A stretch of 64,000 bases of DNA, from contig CM072809.1 in the NCBI GenBank assembly GCA_037013495.1, forward strand, positions 13,489,001 through 13,553,000. Reading direction: 5' to 3'. Every line of letters begins with the position of its first letter. Position 1 is the stretch's first letter. Positions 37,629-50,315 of this stretch are shown in pieces. Origin of the DNA: Hippophae tibetana (lineage: Eukaryota > Streptophyta > Magnoliopsida > Rosales > Elaeagnaceae). A model generated the notes under the pieces. The model saw nothing but the letters and a program-made list of their open reading frames with translations, was not told the DNA's origin and made no database searches. Both the position numbers and the translations under genes were made by a program.

Positions 37629-38267
37629 TGTTGTAAATTAGCACTTACAGAAGCGAAAATCGGGTCTAATTTTGGTTGCACAAATATATTATAATAGATA
37701 ATAGCAAAATAATAAGTAGTAAGAAAATAGATAACACATAATGATTTAAGTGGTTCAACTTTTCAATGTGAAAAGTCTACTCCACTGACGACGGCACACC
37801 GAGAAAAATCCACTAATATTCAAATGGAGATATAAACACCAATTTTCATAGAGTTTTACAAAATTATACCAAAATCTAAAATATACCAACAAAATAACTC
37901 CTTCTAATTTATTAGTAATATATAGTAAGATAAATTAATAAATTTACTATTAAATCAAATATTACCATATAAATGAGATGAAAGATAATTAGCGACAACA
38001 GGGGAGCAGATCCCAAAACTCTTCTTCTTCTATGTTTTGCAATTTAATTAAACAACGTTACTTCTCTTCACTCTCTCTTTGTTTTTGCTCTCTGTCTTTG
38101 GCTCTTTTTTTTATATATTTAGCAGTTACTTGCTTTGTTCTCTATCTTATTTTCCCAACGACATTTCTAATTCTCGCATAAACAAACATATATATAGGGT
38201 TTAAGAGCAAATGAGTTTTTGGGTTTTGGGTTGGAAAAAACTGTTTTTAGGCCAATAATAAATAACA
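37629..38267 (-). repeat. 5' LTR (right) of the reticulon copia
   Basis: About 639 bp with plus-strand tips TGTTGTAAAT and AATAACA, next to the primer-binding site of the minus-strand element. It is shorter than the left LTR by several small indels. Confidence 0.8.
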
Positions 38268-39108
38268 AATATAATTTCGAGAATTTTGGAGGTAATCTGT
38301 TTCATAAAGTTTAATCCTTAAACTATTAAGTCATAAAAAAAACTTAGACCCAAAAAAGACATCTAAAACATATATTTTTAAATTATTATAAATTTTGTAA
38401 AAAATTTCATCTATACCGATAATATCTTCAATATTCTTTCAATATTTTCACAAAATTAAATTATTAATATATCCATAAATGTGGTTAGAAAAATACATAA
38501 TATTGAAAAAAGAGACCAGATTGGCAAGAATGGACCAGACGAACAATAAAGCCAATGAAAGTAATAGAGAATGGGAAACAAGCGTGACTAAGTTATAACC
38601 CATCCACTCAAATAGAAGCCATATAACGGTTGCATCAGCAAGTATGCATGCTGACATATCCTTGTTTCGCCATAGTATAATGTTAGCCACTGAAACGAAA
38701 CATGCCCTTTATTAATCAACAACGTGAACATTCTAGAACGAACTTAGATTTCATATTTATCTATTCAATCACATAAATAATAACTTCATAAACAATTCAG
38801 TATTTATTGGAAGATATGAAAGAAAAAAGATGTTGGTGTTAATATTGTTATAAATTGAAAAGGGAGCAAAAGAACAACATACATGCTCGACTACCAACGA
38901 GCAAATGAAGAGGCTTTTGGCAGCCAAGTAAGCGATTTTTGCAAGTAAAACGGACATAGTTTTGATCGTTATCATCAGAATCAGACGATTCACCCTCTCC
39001 TATATCACTCAGAAATTCTTGCTCCCCAAGTTCAACTTCTACAGGATCCAGCATTTTTACAATTCTTGATTTCATGAATATATATATATATTCACGTAAT
39101 AACAACAT

Positions 39109-40199
39109 CGCCCATTAAACTATTATCTTAACCTGTAAAATTATAATAGAAACAATGCTCAAACAGTAGATTTCATTTCATTAATGAATTCAAACAAAAT
39201 CAAAAGAAACTTTACACGTACTGTTAATTCTGCAATATTGAGTGTGATGGATCAAGAAACTCTTTTCTTCCAAACCCGCTAGGCGTGGAATTGTGGAAGG
39301 CTTTTTGGGCCCTTACATTTGTGATTTTAGATGTTTTTTAAAAGTAGTTATGGGCGTTGAAGTATTCCTTTTCCCTGTCTAGACCTCATACTCCATGTCG
39401 TTTCTTTTTATTTTTATTACATGAATAATATATATATTACTTAAATTTATAATATTTTAGTTTTTTTAATGTATATTAGTCATTCACACATCCCTTCCAA
39501 GTGATTTCCGTTTAGTTTTGTAATGTTAAAACATCATATTCTACCCTTAGATACTTATTGAATATTTGATTATTGCTAGAATGTAAACATATTTATTACA
39601 TATTGCTACAATAGTGGCCAATAGTGCTCTACTTGAAAGGGTATACATAATTTCATGAAAAAGTAATTCATCTTGTCTTTTCCATATTACAAATTCTGGA
39701 TTGGGAAGTGCTTTGCCTTGTACAATACTGTATATGAAGAGCAGGGTTTGGTTCCATCAATAAACCCAACCATGTCATATCCATATCCATATCCATATCC
39801 ATAAAGTAGTGCATTAGTAATGTTTTTACCTTAAAGATACATACCAAATAAGAGAAGCAAAGCAAAGCTAAATGAACAATTTTATTTGATGAAAAATAAT
39901 GTTGTATTTGTGAGAGATTAGAAGAGAATATTTTAGAAAAATATTTGAGATATTTTTCTAAAAGATGAGTGACAAAATAGTGAGTTTAGGAAACACATGT
40001 GTGTCACTATTTTGGATTTATCTCAATTTGTTGTATTATTTCTCATTTTGTACCCATTAATTTTATAAATAAAAGAAATATTTTTCAGAGTTTATACCGT
40101 AGACGTAACTTGAATTAAAGGATAAATCACATTAAATTGTCAGTATTATTATTTTACTATGTTAAATTTATTTTATTTTTACCCGTTGACATACGTCTG
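39109..40199. other. AT-rich intergenic DNA upstream of the reticulon gene
   Basis: Holds the presumed reticulon promoter and unremarkable AT-rich sequence. A hexamer repeat (CATATC)n lies at about 39775-39801. No gene is supported. Confidence 0.5.
39775..39801. repeat. (CATATC)n hexanucleotide microsatellite
   Basis: Four to five tandem units of ATATCC/CATATC in the intergenic region. Confidence 0.85.
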
Positions 40200-42400
40200 G
40201 TTAAAATCCTCAAGCACAACAGCACACACCTTGCAAATCCAAAACATAGAAACACACAAAAAGCATCCATAAACTAGACCAAAACTAAACAAAAGAGAAG
40301 CAAAACACCTCAACAGACATGGAAAACAAAACCAAAATCAAAGCCAGTTCAAAATCAAAACCAAAGACTAAAAGTGGGAACTTATTCAAATAATTAAAAT
40401 TAGGATAGAGTATTATACAGAACATCATTGCTTCAATTGCATTAACGAGCCAAGTCAAAAATTGTTCTTTTATATCTACATCATCTTCTTCTGAATTTGC
40501 CTTAATTCCTAGCTAAATAGTTTCCCCTAAAGGTTATGAAAATAAGTAACTTTCTTCAAACTATGCCTAAAACCTTTCCCAATCTCCATACTTTGTTCAT
40601 TACTAGCCTTCTTACCAGCTTTACTTTTGTCACTACCAGATGTACCATTTTTCTTTCCCCTACCAGCTATTCTCACACCTGAGTTCTTCTTGTTCGAGCA
40701 ATTACTAAATCCAAAGTCAAAACCATCCATCTCTTTCTTCTTTAAACCATCATTCTTAACATGTTCATGAACTTTCAAGTTTACATCATCACCAAAATTC
40801 TTCCTGTCCGAGCAAGTACCAAATTCAAAGTTAAAATCATACATCTCTTTCTTTAAGCTATCATTTTTTAACATGTTCAAGAACTTTCAAGTGTATATCA
40901 ACACACAATCATTTATCAAATTGAGCATAATTTCCCTCAAATGTAGTGTATATGGTCAAAATTATGTTTATCACATCGCTAGCAGTATCATAGAAACGAC
41001 TCTGGTGTGTGATATTACCACAATAGTAGCAGAAATTATGGAGTCTTTCATATTTAAATAATCCAAACATGCCTTGTTTTTAATGGAATCCAATCACTTG
41101 AAGCAAGATACTTAACATACTCAAAGAAAACTTAAGTTCTAACAGATCTCAATCAACCATTATAAAGTGAAATTTTATTTATTTTTAGCACAACACCAAC
41201 AAAACTAACAATCTTTCTAATAATAACATCAGTTTTTCAATCCATCAGGAGATCTCGAATTTGAATCCAAATAGGAACGTATCAAAAGTGAGATTACAGG
41301 GAGACATACCTAGAGATAAGCATTGCACCACTATAAGAAATTCCCAAAACACCACGGAGCCTTCCTTAGCACAAATTTTAGACCAATTATCTCCTCAAGG
41401 TAAAATATGAAAATACCATGATCCACTACTTTTAAATCCAGTCGCTAGTCTTTGTCCAATTCTTCCTGTGAACTCGCCAAGGTGCATCCACATTCACTTG
41501 CTTTTGTGCAATAATCACAAGCTAAGAGTCATTTTGTTCCCCTTCAATCAGATTTCCCAAATCAATTGTGAGATAAAGTTGATCAACACAAGCCCTAAGA
41601 TCATCACAAACTAGAAGCTAGGGATTAAATGAGTTTAGGAAATAGAGCTAAGGTAAATGGAAACTAGAGAAAAAGGGAAGTCAAAAAAGAACAAAAGAAA
41701 CAAAGTTGAGAAAAAAAATTAGAACCAGACAATGGAAAAGGGATGATGAATTCAACTTGAAAAGGACAAAATCATGAAGATGGAAAGACCAACACAAAGT
41801 TGGAACAAGAATATCCAAAGAGAAAATGCTCGGGGAATTTATGAGCTTAAGAATGCTTTTTTTGTCAAAAAATGAGAAATTTGTATTCAAGTTTGAACCA
41901 AAGCAACAACCTCAATCTATAATGTTGTGGTAAACAAAGCAATCAACTAATACACCTTATCCATAATAGCAGAGTTAACAAAAAGATAGCTTCTAACTAG
42001 CAACCCAATCTACCATTAAAAGTGCTACTATTCATCAACACCAATAACCAAGATAGAGAAGAGCATACTAACTCACTATGTCAAAACTAGACCACAAAAT
42101 ACTACCTAAACCTAGACACACTGGCACACACAAAGAGGTTAAAAACTAATACAAAGAATGACAACAAAATAAAACAAAGAAAGACATGAAACTAATACCA
42201 CCACTACTACACAAATAGAGAAAGCAAGACATTAACATTGAAGAAAACTTGAGGCCATTACCTCTCTTCTTATCCAAACGTATCACCTTCATCAACATCT
42301 GAGTAGTATTATATCGATCTTAAAGTAGCAACATCATATTGTCACAGTGATCCAAGCTCTTATGACTAGTCGAAGAGTTTGTGATATCACGCAAGATGAA
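40200..42400 (-). mobile_element. LINE (non-LTR retrotransposon) remnants with DUF4283-like ORF1
   Basis: On the minus strand, between about 41500 and 41200, pieces in shifting frames read APWCFGNFLIVVQCL, SPCNLTFDTFLFGFKFEI and YVPIWIQIRDLL. This is the DUF4283 pattern of plant LINE ORF1 (PW.F......P....F...P.W.Q). A lysine-rich open frame at 40527-40880 (RGKKNGTSGSDKSKAGKK) suits the basic ORF1 tail. Just upstream in element sense (about 42350-41870) is text like a LINE 3' end with a short A run, followed by what looks like a 5' leader. So two fragments seem joined head to tail. No reverse transcriptase was found. Confidence 0.55.
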
Positions 42401-43181
42401 TACATCCGCAAGCTATTTGCATATGCTATTAAGCATAATATTGCTTGACAAGTTTAGTTCTAGGCTTTTTATCCTTCATACTCCCACAAGCATCATTTCT
42501 TCTTACTTTAACAGACTCATCTATGGAGACATAACATAACAATGTGTAAAAGCAAAGACAATAACTGCAAGATTAAGATCCAGGCAATTCATTTCGTTGA
42601 GCATATTAACCATATCAAACTAGACAATAACTAATAAAGCAAGCCAAAAATTCAAATTAAATAACAACACAATAGTGTGATAATATTAAAGCACAAAATG
42701 AACCATAGGGATAGAAATCACACATAGAAGCCAAACCTTAATTACAAAGACAATTTTTTAGAGGAATCGCAAACAAATCACGAGGAAACAAAATAACACA
42801 TACATCTCTAATTGTTGAAAACTCTAGATGGATTACAAGTGCATCCTTAATTTACCTTACGATATTGTCACATGAGGTCCAGAAAATCAAGGCTCTCAGA
42901 AAAAACAAAGTTCAAAGTTTGTAAAAATTGATTTAGTATGAGATTAAGAATGCTTTGATTCATGTAAAGTTGAGGATAATAGAAAATAGTCACAAAATTG
43001 TGTATTATATCGATAAGTTGCCTGCTTTAAATACCAACGTGTTCAGGGTAAGGAAATAAAACAATATAACATGAGATAAAATCAAGGGATTACATTTTGT
43101 AAATACTTTAAAGAGGCTAAAATACAAAACTAAGTTAACATAAAATCAAGGATATGACTTATTTCCATATAGTTAAAAAGC
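42401..43181. other. P450 3' flank, no gene seen
   Basis: Moderately AT-rich DNA downstream of the minus-strand P450 gene. No open frame or repeat could be supported. Confidence 0.45.
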
Positions 43182-45904
43182 TCACAACTTCTTCACCAAA
43201 AGGTCTACACCATGTTCTGGTTCTACAACTAATCTAAGAGCAGGACCATAGTTATACTTGGGAGAGATTGAGAGGGAGAAGTTTGAAAGAATTAGAGCCA
43301 ATAACATCTTAAGCTCAATCATGGCTAAGTTTTGTCCAAGACAAACTCTTGGTCCAACCCCAAATGGCATGTACAAGTGAGGAAGCTTACAAGCACCTGT
43401 AATTCCATTAGCAAATCTCTCTGGATTGAACTTATATGCATCAGGTCCCCAAATTTCAAGGTCTGTATGTAATGTCACCACCATAGTCCAAACATTGACA
43501 CCCTTTGGAACATTAATCTCTCCAAATTTCATGTCCTTAAAAGCCTCTCTTGACACCACTGTCACTGGTGGGTAAAGCCTCAACGCTTCTTGAATCACCA
43601 TTGTTAGCTGCAAAAACCCAAAATTCAAAACAAAAACAATTTCAGAGTTTGGTCAAGAACAATATTGTTTTAATGTCCCAAAAACGCATGTCTCTTGTGT
43701 TTCGGCAAAAATTTGCCCAAAATCGTGCATCTTTGCTACTTATTACAGTCTATGTACAAAATAGGTACATATTGTACATGACTAATGTAACAGCTGCACA
43801 TAGATTTTATTCACAATTTTGAGACATTTTTTATCAAATCTCCAAAAGCACACTATTAATTGAACATTATTCATTCTTAAACATATTTCTATAAAATTCT
43901 GATAGTTTATAGCTTGTTATGGAGTGGTGACAATCATAGTACCTGTTTCATCTTTCGAAGCATATCGATATCTGGGGTTTGGCCACCACAGATGTCAACA
44001 ACCTCTTTGCGGGCGCGATCTTGCCAATCTGGATTTGCAGCCAAAAGCATGAGACACCAAGTGGCTGAAACTGCAGTGGTTTCATACCCAGCCAAGTATA
44101 TGTTCTTGCAATTATCAACAATGAAACTGTCAGTGGCTTCTTGGCTAAAGTCACTTTTTTTAGCACCTTCAAGAACCATTTGCAATAGGTCCTTCTCATA
44201 ACCAGCTGCCTCTCTCTCCTTCACTACTTGCAGGATCAACTTGGCCACTTCCTTTTCTAATGCCCAAGCTTCCCTATTGTGCTTGGTTGGAATATATCTG
44301 TAGCAACATAAATTATAAAGTACCTATCAATATCTAAAGCCTACATATACTAAAGAGTACGTTACCCTGATAGGGCATTGAGTGTTAAATTTTTTATTAG
44401 TATATGGGTGTTAGATACATCCATTTTTATCAATTTTATGTAAATTTTTACTAAATTGTAGTGTCAAGTACTTAAAGTCTCACACCATGTCCATGTTGTA
44501 TCACATCGATAGGAATACTTCACGAAAATTGAAGATGAAAAGTTAAGCTTGATGATTAAATAATTACCTCAGGCCAGGAATGCCAGTGGAAAAGATTTTC
44601 TTGGACATAACCTCCTGAAGAGCTCTAAGTTTATGGAAGATTTCTTCTCCTTTGGAAAAATTGCTTCCAAAACAAGCTCTTGAGATGACATCTCCAGAGA
44701 AGCTTCTCATGTAATTGTCTATCCTAATGTCTGCTATTCCTTCTCCTTCCTCAATTTTAGTATTCCATGAGTCCAGTAGAATTAGTGCAGAGTCAGTTAT
44801 TAATTTCATCATTCCCTGTATGGATCATTAACCATGTAAATTATTGATTATTAATTCAAAAAATATATTTTTATATAAAAATTTGATTATGTAAAATGTT
44901 GGGTGAAAGGACCAAGAGTTCTTTAACTAACTCTCTTAGTTTTCATAAAATTAATAATAAAAACTATATTTTAACTTTTAACTAAGAAATTAGGTAAGAT
45001 AATATCATTTTATTGATCAGATAAACAAATTTGTAAGAAAATTTGCAATATAACAATTTTATTGAAATTATTAATGTTGCTATCAAGTTGAATGGAATTA
45101 GACATAAAAGATAAATGATCAAAAATATGACAAAATCTACTTAATTTTTCAATTAACAGTTAAAATAAAAGTTTATCGTTAATTTTATAAAAATGGCAAA
45201 TTTGTATAAGCTACAAGACACTGATGCACTTCAACCAACTAAAATGTTAATCATACCTTGACTTTCTCCATGTAGAGTTCAGGAGCAAGAACTTTCCTCT
45301 GATGGGCCCAAACGGCACCGTTTGAAGTTAGAATACCTTTTCCAAGCAAAGGACCACGCTCTTTGAATTGATACAATGGTTTGCCTAAATCCAAAGATGT
45401 ACAGGTTGTTATCTCCCTCACAACATCTGGTTGGTTTACATATATTATTTGTGTGTTACCCAGAGCAAACATAAACACATCACCTGCAATAAATAAAACA
45501 GAGAGATCAGGACACTTTGAAATTATTATTTTAGGTACAGTTGGAGTTGGATATCACATTAGTGAATATAGATATCAAATTTTGATTGGAGTAAATTACA
45601 AACCGTATTGTTTCCTCCATTTCTCAAAGAAGGGGAATAGAAGAGTGGCACAGTTGTGTTCTTCAGGGGATTGACCAGTAGGAGCTATGGCTGTGGTACG
45701 AGGATTTCTGGCTTTCTTGATTTCCATAATATTTCCCAAAATAAAAGACTGTGGTGGTCCATTTATGCCTTGTTTGGCTATCATCGATCTCAGCTTTCCT
45801 GGTTTCATAACTAGTGAATTATAAAGACGCACCAATAGTGCAAAAAACCCAATAAAAGCAATCGAAACAAACATCTTCAGATCAAATTGAAGCTCTAAAG
45901 CCAT
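43182..45904 (-). CDS. Cytochrome P450, CYP714-like
   Basis: Five exons in transcript order (45904-45604, 45483-45257, 44815-44568, 44297-43943, 43607-43182) join in frame to 518 residues, a normal P450 length. An N-terminal membrane anchor (MFVSIAFIGFFALLV, about 11-25) precedes a proline hinge (NGPPQSFILGN). The I-helix AGYETT is at 328-333, the ExxR pair E384-R387 (EALRLYPP), the PERF region at 439-442 (FNPERFANG), and the heme loop PFGVGPRVCLG at 458-468, with the ligand Cys at 466. The text (HTDLEIWGPDAYKFNPERF, WCLMLLAANPDWQ) is typical of CYP714 in clan 72. Several CYP714 enzymes oxidise gibberellins at C-13 or C-16,17; others act on related diterpenoids or triterpenoids, so the substrate is open. 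Acts at the ER with P450 reductase. A TATA box lies 64 bp upstream. No lesions. Confidence 0.9.
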
Positions 45905-45967
45905 GAGTATTTTCAGAAATTTTAGTACGTAGATTTTGGTTGTGGGTTGAGTCGGAGTATGTATCTA

Positions 45968-45978
45968 CTATTTATATA
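45968..45978 (-). promoter_or_regulatory. TATA box of the P450 gene
   Basis: The minus strand reads TATATAAATAG, a strong plant TATA box, about 64 bp upstream of the ATG at 45904. This predicts a transcription start near 45940 and a short leader. Confidence 0.65.
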
Positions 45979-48900
45979 GCGATGAGATGACAGCGTGGTG
46001 GTTGAGGCAATATGGTAATTATTTAACTAATGCAAATAATAATAATTTAAGCATATAGTTTAAAAACTAATTTGACTTTACTAAGATATTATTATTTTGT
46101 TAAGTTATAACAACTTTTCGTAGCCTTTTGTGGGTAACTCGATTCAGATTAGTAAAGTTACAAGGTGGAAAAATTCATTAATTTTAAATATTAATGATGT
46201 ATTAATTTTTTTAAAAATAATTTTTATTTTATTTTACCAAATAATATAATAATTTAATTGGTTGAAATTAACAGTTAAATATATTTTAAAAATATAAATA
46301 ATTTTTTATTATATACCGTGTAGCCCACCATTTAAGAAAATAAGTATCAATTGGCGACTAATTTTTTGAATGATTTTGGTCTACCTTTGTGGTCGCTCAG
46401 CTTCTTAAGTCAAACGCCATAGTAAAATTCTCTCATTTATTAATTTGCTTGTTTTTGTTAAAGAATAAGCTGAAAAGCGTGCATGAGCATATTTTGGACT
46501 AGCCTGCCCTTATTTATTTATTGTTCTTAGCCATGTGTTAAGAAATGGTAGCTATTATATATGAGAAAATTCCTTTTAAAAAATATCACACTTAGCTTTT
46601 CACTACAAGACAGTTTGTTTTTGTTTAGTGAAGGGGGGGAAGAAAGTAAGAGCTAACTACAGATGACCTACACAGGAAACTGTTGGACTTTCTTGTGAAC
46701 CTCTCCTTCACTCTTTTTAAGTATTGATTTAACTTCGGGTCAAAAAAAAAAATCCTTCAAAGAGAACAAATAATGGTATCAACCAATAAAATTATTTAAA
46801 AATTTATGATAAACGTTATCTAATTAAATATTATTTAAATTAAATTTTGATCGATTAAACATTAAAAATGTTATTGATTTTATTTTTGATTAAATAATTT
46901 ACTATTATTTTAAAAAATAATCACCGTGTGTTTGTAACTTTATATTTATTGGTTTTTAAAAAATTAAAAATTAATTATAAGTTATTTGATAACAATTTTT
47001 AATCTTAAACTCATCAATAATTTTTTTTATTATAATTTGTTTTTTTTTAAATCCTGGTTCATGTATTGAATTTTATTATGATTTTTATAATTTAAGTTAT
47101 TTTATTTTATTAATTTATTTAATCATGTAATTAATAATATCTTTTATTTCATATCTATATTATGAAAATTTTCCCTCATCTTTCATACGTATCTCTCAGT
47201 ACATATAAAACAGTGTCCAATATATATACAGTTATGTCTCCCTTAGTTAGTATACATGTAACAATGTTTTTAAGGTATTAATATTTTATTCGTTTAAAAT
47301 AAAAATATAATAATTATTAAATCAATAAATAAAAATATATTAAATTATCATAAAAATTAATAAAAATCATGTAATACGGTTCAAACTTTTTCTTTGGTTC
47401 TTTTAATTCTACAAACATGATAAATTGACAAAATTTTAATCCAACTTAATTATTTATATATTGAAATATTAACATTTTGAATCGTAAAAATATTTAAATA
47501 AAAATATTTAGATCTAAATCTAAAAATTAAACAAAATATGACTAAAATATCACAAATTTAAATTTTAAGTTTAAGAAAAATTACCTTAGATTGAAATCTA
47601 TGTGATATACATGCATATTATAATTTGTATTTATTAAAATAAATTAAATAAAAATAAAAATTTAATGGAGAAAGATCTTTTATAGTAAAAACTCTCACTC
47701 AAATAAAAAATAAAAATAATAATTGGTTAGATTTAAAAAAAAAAAAGACAGTTAGATTTTTGGAGAGAATTCATTTATATATACATATGTATCAATGTTG
47801 CATATACGAGTATGAGGTAAAAAAGTAAAAACTTGGGTCGTAATAAAGGTTTTGTATCATTTATCTTGTTTTTAGATTTCAACCCCGATTTATCTTGTTT
47901 TTAGATTTCAACCCCGCCTATGAATAGGAAAGGAGATAGAAAAAATAAAAGTTTCATTCAAAGTTAGTAGTAATAATCACGGTTATTTCGAAAATGATTA
48001 TTAATATAATTATTTTTAAATTTATATTCTAAACTGTACGAAAATTGTTGTTATTTGATGAAGATTTTTTAAACGTGGATAATGGTTCATGATAGTTATT
48101 AAAAAAATTTAAATTTTTTTTTTTTTACTTTTTAAAAAATATTTATATACTTAAACGAAAAATAAATAAACCATAATTATTAATAAATATAATTAATTTT
48201 AGTTATGAATGAATATGATTATCTGTATTCAAATCGTATATGTTATATTATGTTTAATTTTTATCTAAAATTATATTCATCTATAAAATTTATGAAATAA
48301 AAATAAAACCGACTACATAGACGCCAAAATCGTACTTATTTTTACCCTTAAACAAAAGTGATACATAATTACTTATCTTACCAAATGTTTATTTTTCTGG
48401 TAAGATAGATAATAACACAAAAAAAAGACAGAAAATCCGAAGCGAAAAATGAAGAATTTGTTTAAATTTTAAATTATTTACTTTCATTATTTTCCGTTTA
48501 AAATTTATTAGAATTATTTTAATTTTTAAAAAGAAAAAAATTAATATGATTATTAAATCAACTTATATTGTATATGTGATCTAACTCTTTTAAAGAAATT
48601 AAAGTGCAAATTAAAAATTATTAAAAAAATTACTAAATATAATCATAAATTAAAACTATTATCAAACCCAAATTAACTGGAAGAATTTTTCAAATCAAAA
48701 GAAATATATATATAATACATTAAATTTTTCAAAATGTTTTTTTGATATATAAAAATTTAAGGACAAATGAAAATTATAATTCCAATATTTTTTGGGTTAT
48801 TTAATTTTGTAATTTATTAATAATATTTTTTTATTTTTTTATTTTAAAGAAAATGGAAAAAAATGATAAAATAAATTTTTGCGTACTTTTTTTATTTAAA

Positions 48901-49007
48901 TTTATTAAATGATTTTTACTTGATTTTATTAATAAAATATTAAAAATTATTATTTTAATCATTATTCTTAATATTTAACAACAATCTCAACATTTTATTA
49001 TATCATT
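45979..49007. other. AT-rich intergenic DNA between the P450 and the copia element
   Basis: The first few hundred bases hold the upstream region of the P450. The rest is AT-rich and gene-free, with a two-copy 29-bp tandem repeat at 47859-47916. Confidence 0.5.
47859..47916. repeat. Two tandem copies of a 29-bp unit
   Basis: Two identical adjacent copies of a unit that starts ATTTATCTTG and ends TTTCAACCCCG. Confidence 0.85.
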
Positions 49008-49012
49008 ATCTC

Positions 49013-49170
49013 TCTTAGAATATTGTTTTTCTGTTATGCTGTGGCTTGTTTCCATTGGTTTATGATTGTATAAATAAGAGTATTTTTTGTATTTTTTTCA
49101 GTATTAAGAAATATACGGATTGTTATTTTGTTTTTCCAATTTTCCTTTTCTTTTTCTCTCTTTCGTAATA
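49013..49170 (+). repeat. 5' LTR of the 49-kb copia
   Basis: Starts TCTTAGAATA where the 3' LTR has TGTTAGAATA, so the terminal G has changed to C. It contains a TATA-like TGTATAAATAAGAG about 50-60 bases in, which likely drives the element. It ends directly at the primer-binding site. Confidence 0.85.
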
Positions 49171-49241
49171 TGGTATCAGAGCGTAATTTTTTTTTCGCTC
49201 TCGCTTATCTTTCTTTCTTCTTGATTCTTGATTGATCTTCA

Positions 49242-50246
49242 ATGGCTCGTGGAGGAGGAGATCGAGGAGGTAATAGTGGAGGCAATCGGAGCAATGAAAA
49301 TTCTTTCTCGGTTTTGGATAATACTGATCGTATTCACGAAAATTCCAACAGTTCTTTCTATCTCAAAAATGGAGATCATCCAGGGCTTGGCTTGGTTTCG
49401 AATCCTCTAACAGGTAGTAATTACAATTCTTGGCATCGATCTATGATTATAGCTCTTATTGCTAAAAACAAGTTTGGATTTGTTGATGGATCTATTGCTA
49501 AACCATAAATTGGGGATAATTTGTATCATTTTTGGTCTCGTTGTAACAACATGGTTATGTCGTGGATTTTGAATGCTGTTTGCAAAGATATAGCAGATAG
49601 TATTATGTATATTCATGATGCTCGAAGTATATGGATTGATCTTCATGATCGATTCAATCAGAGCAATGGTCCTAGAATTTTCCAACTAAAGCAACAAATT
49701 CACGCACTCACACATGGTTCTAATGATGTTAGTGCTTATTTTACCAAACTAAAGATTTTTGGGGATGAATTACGTGATTTTAGACCTGCACCAGCACGTA
49801 ATTGTGGAGGAATGAAAAGTCTGACAGATTATCAACATGAAGACTATGTTTTACAATTTCTTATGGGTTTGAATGAGTCTTTCAGTCAGATCCGGGATCA
49901 AATTCTCATGAGTGATTCATTGCCTCCGATTAACAAAGTTTTTTCTCTGGTTATACAAGAAGAAAGACAACGATCTATGCATTTTTCTAGTTCATCTCTG
50001 CCTCCTATTTCAGCATCTTATGGAGTGGCTAGTAGTAATTACAGTGCTTATAAGGGAAAGAAGGACAAACTGGTATGTACACGCTGTGGTTTCTCTGGTC
50101 ACACAGTGGATAAATGTTACAAAATTCATGGATATCCTCCTGGTTTTAAACCAAAAGGTCGTTCTGGAGATTTTTCTAAGGGCCAAACAAGTAGTCATCC
50201 AGGGTATTCCAATCTGACAAGTTCTTCAAAGCCCCTAGCTAATTAG
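49242..50246 (+). pseudogene. Copia gag region with nonsense codons
   Basis: From ATG 49242 the frame runs through the gag N-terminus (NPLTGSNYNSWHRSMIIAL), is stopped by TAA at 49506-49508, resumes in the same frame, and reaches a zinc knuckle (CTRCGFSGHTVDKC, CX2CX4HX4C). TAG at 50244-50246 stops it again. Both stops are one change away from Gln codons. The knuckle residues are intact. Confidence 0.85.
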
Positions 50247-50315
50247 ACTTCTTTTGTTGCTGAAACTCAAGTTAATCCAGAGAATCACCAGAATTTCAGT
50301 AACAATACTTCTCCT

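Larger units (their letters stand above)
35136..38272 (-). mobile_element. Internally deleted Ty1/copia element in the reticulon gene
   Basis: LTRs lie at 35141-35839 and 37629-38267, flanked by the 5-bp target duplication AATAT (35136-35140 and 38268-38272). The element runs on the minus strand, the same strand as the reticulon gene. Next to the right LTR the minus strand reads CTGGTATCAAAACA, the primer-binding site. The interior is only about 1.8 kb: a gag start (about 37500-37014) is joined directly to the C-terminal part of RT plus RNase H (about 37010-35934). The end of gag, protease, integrase and most of RT are absent. It can only have moved with help from a complete relative. Confidence 0.88.
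34600..39075 (-). pseudogene. Reticulon-like (RTNLB) gene without its central exon
   Basis: Minus-strand exons in transcript order: 39075-38883, 38689-38517 (3' edge uncertain), 34993-34924 and 34688-34600. They read NRLLGCQKPLHLLVG, then ANIILWRNKDMSACIL and the first membrane hairpin (TVIWLLFEWMGYNLVTLV), then VVVILWVISVVGTGFCFL, then LTVPALYEKCEDGVDTFAEK and a stop. This is the plant reticulon pattern; such proteins bend tubular ER membranes. The roughly 65-residue stretch between the two hairpins, normally with a P..IPE..L motif and an EIN..L helix, is missing. I could not find it between 34994 and 38516 outside the copia insert. Splicing 38517 to 34993 would keep frame, giving a short protein. 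The start could also be an ATG upstream at 39108. Either a broken gene or a shortened variant. Confidence 0.65.
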
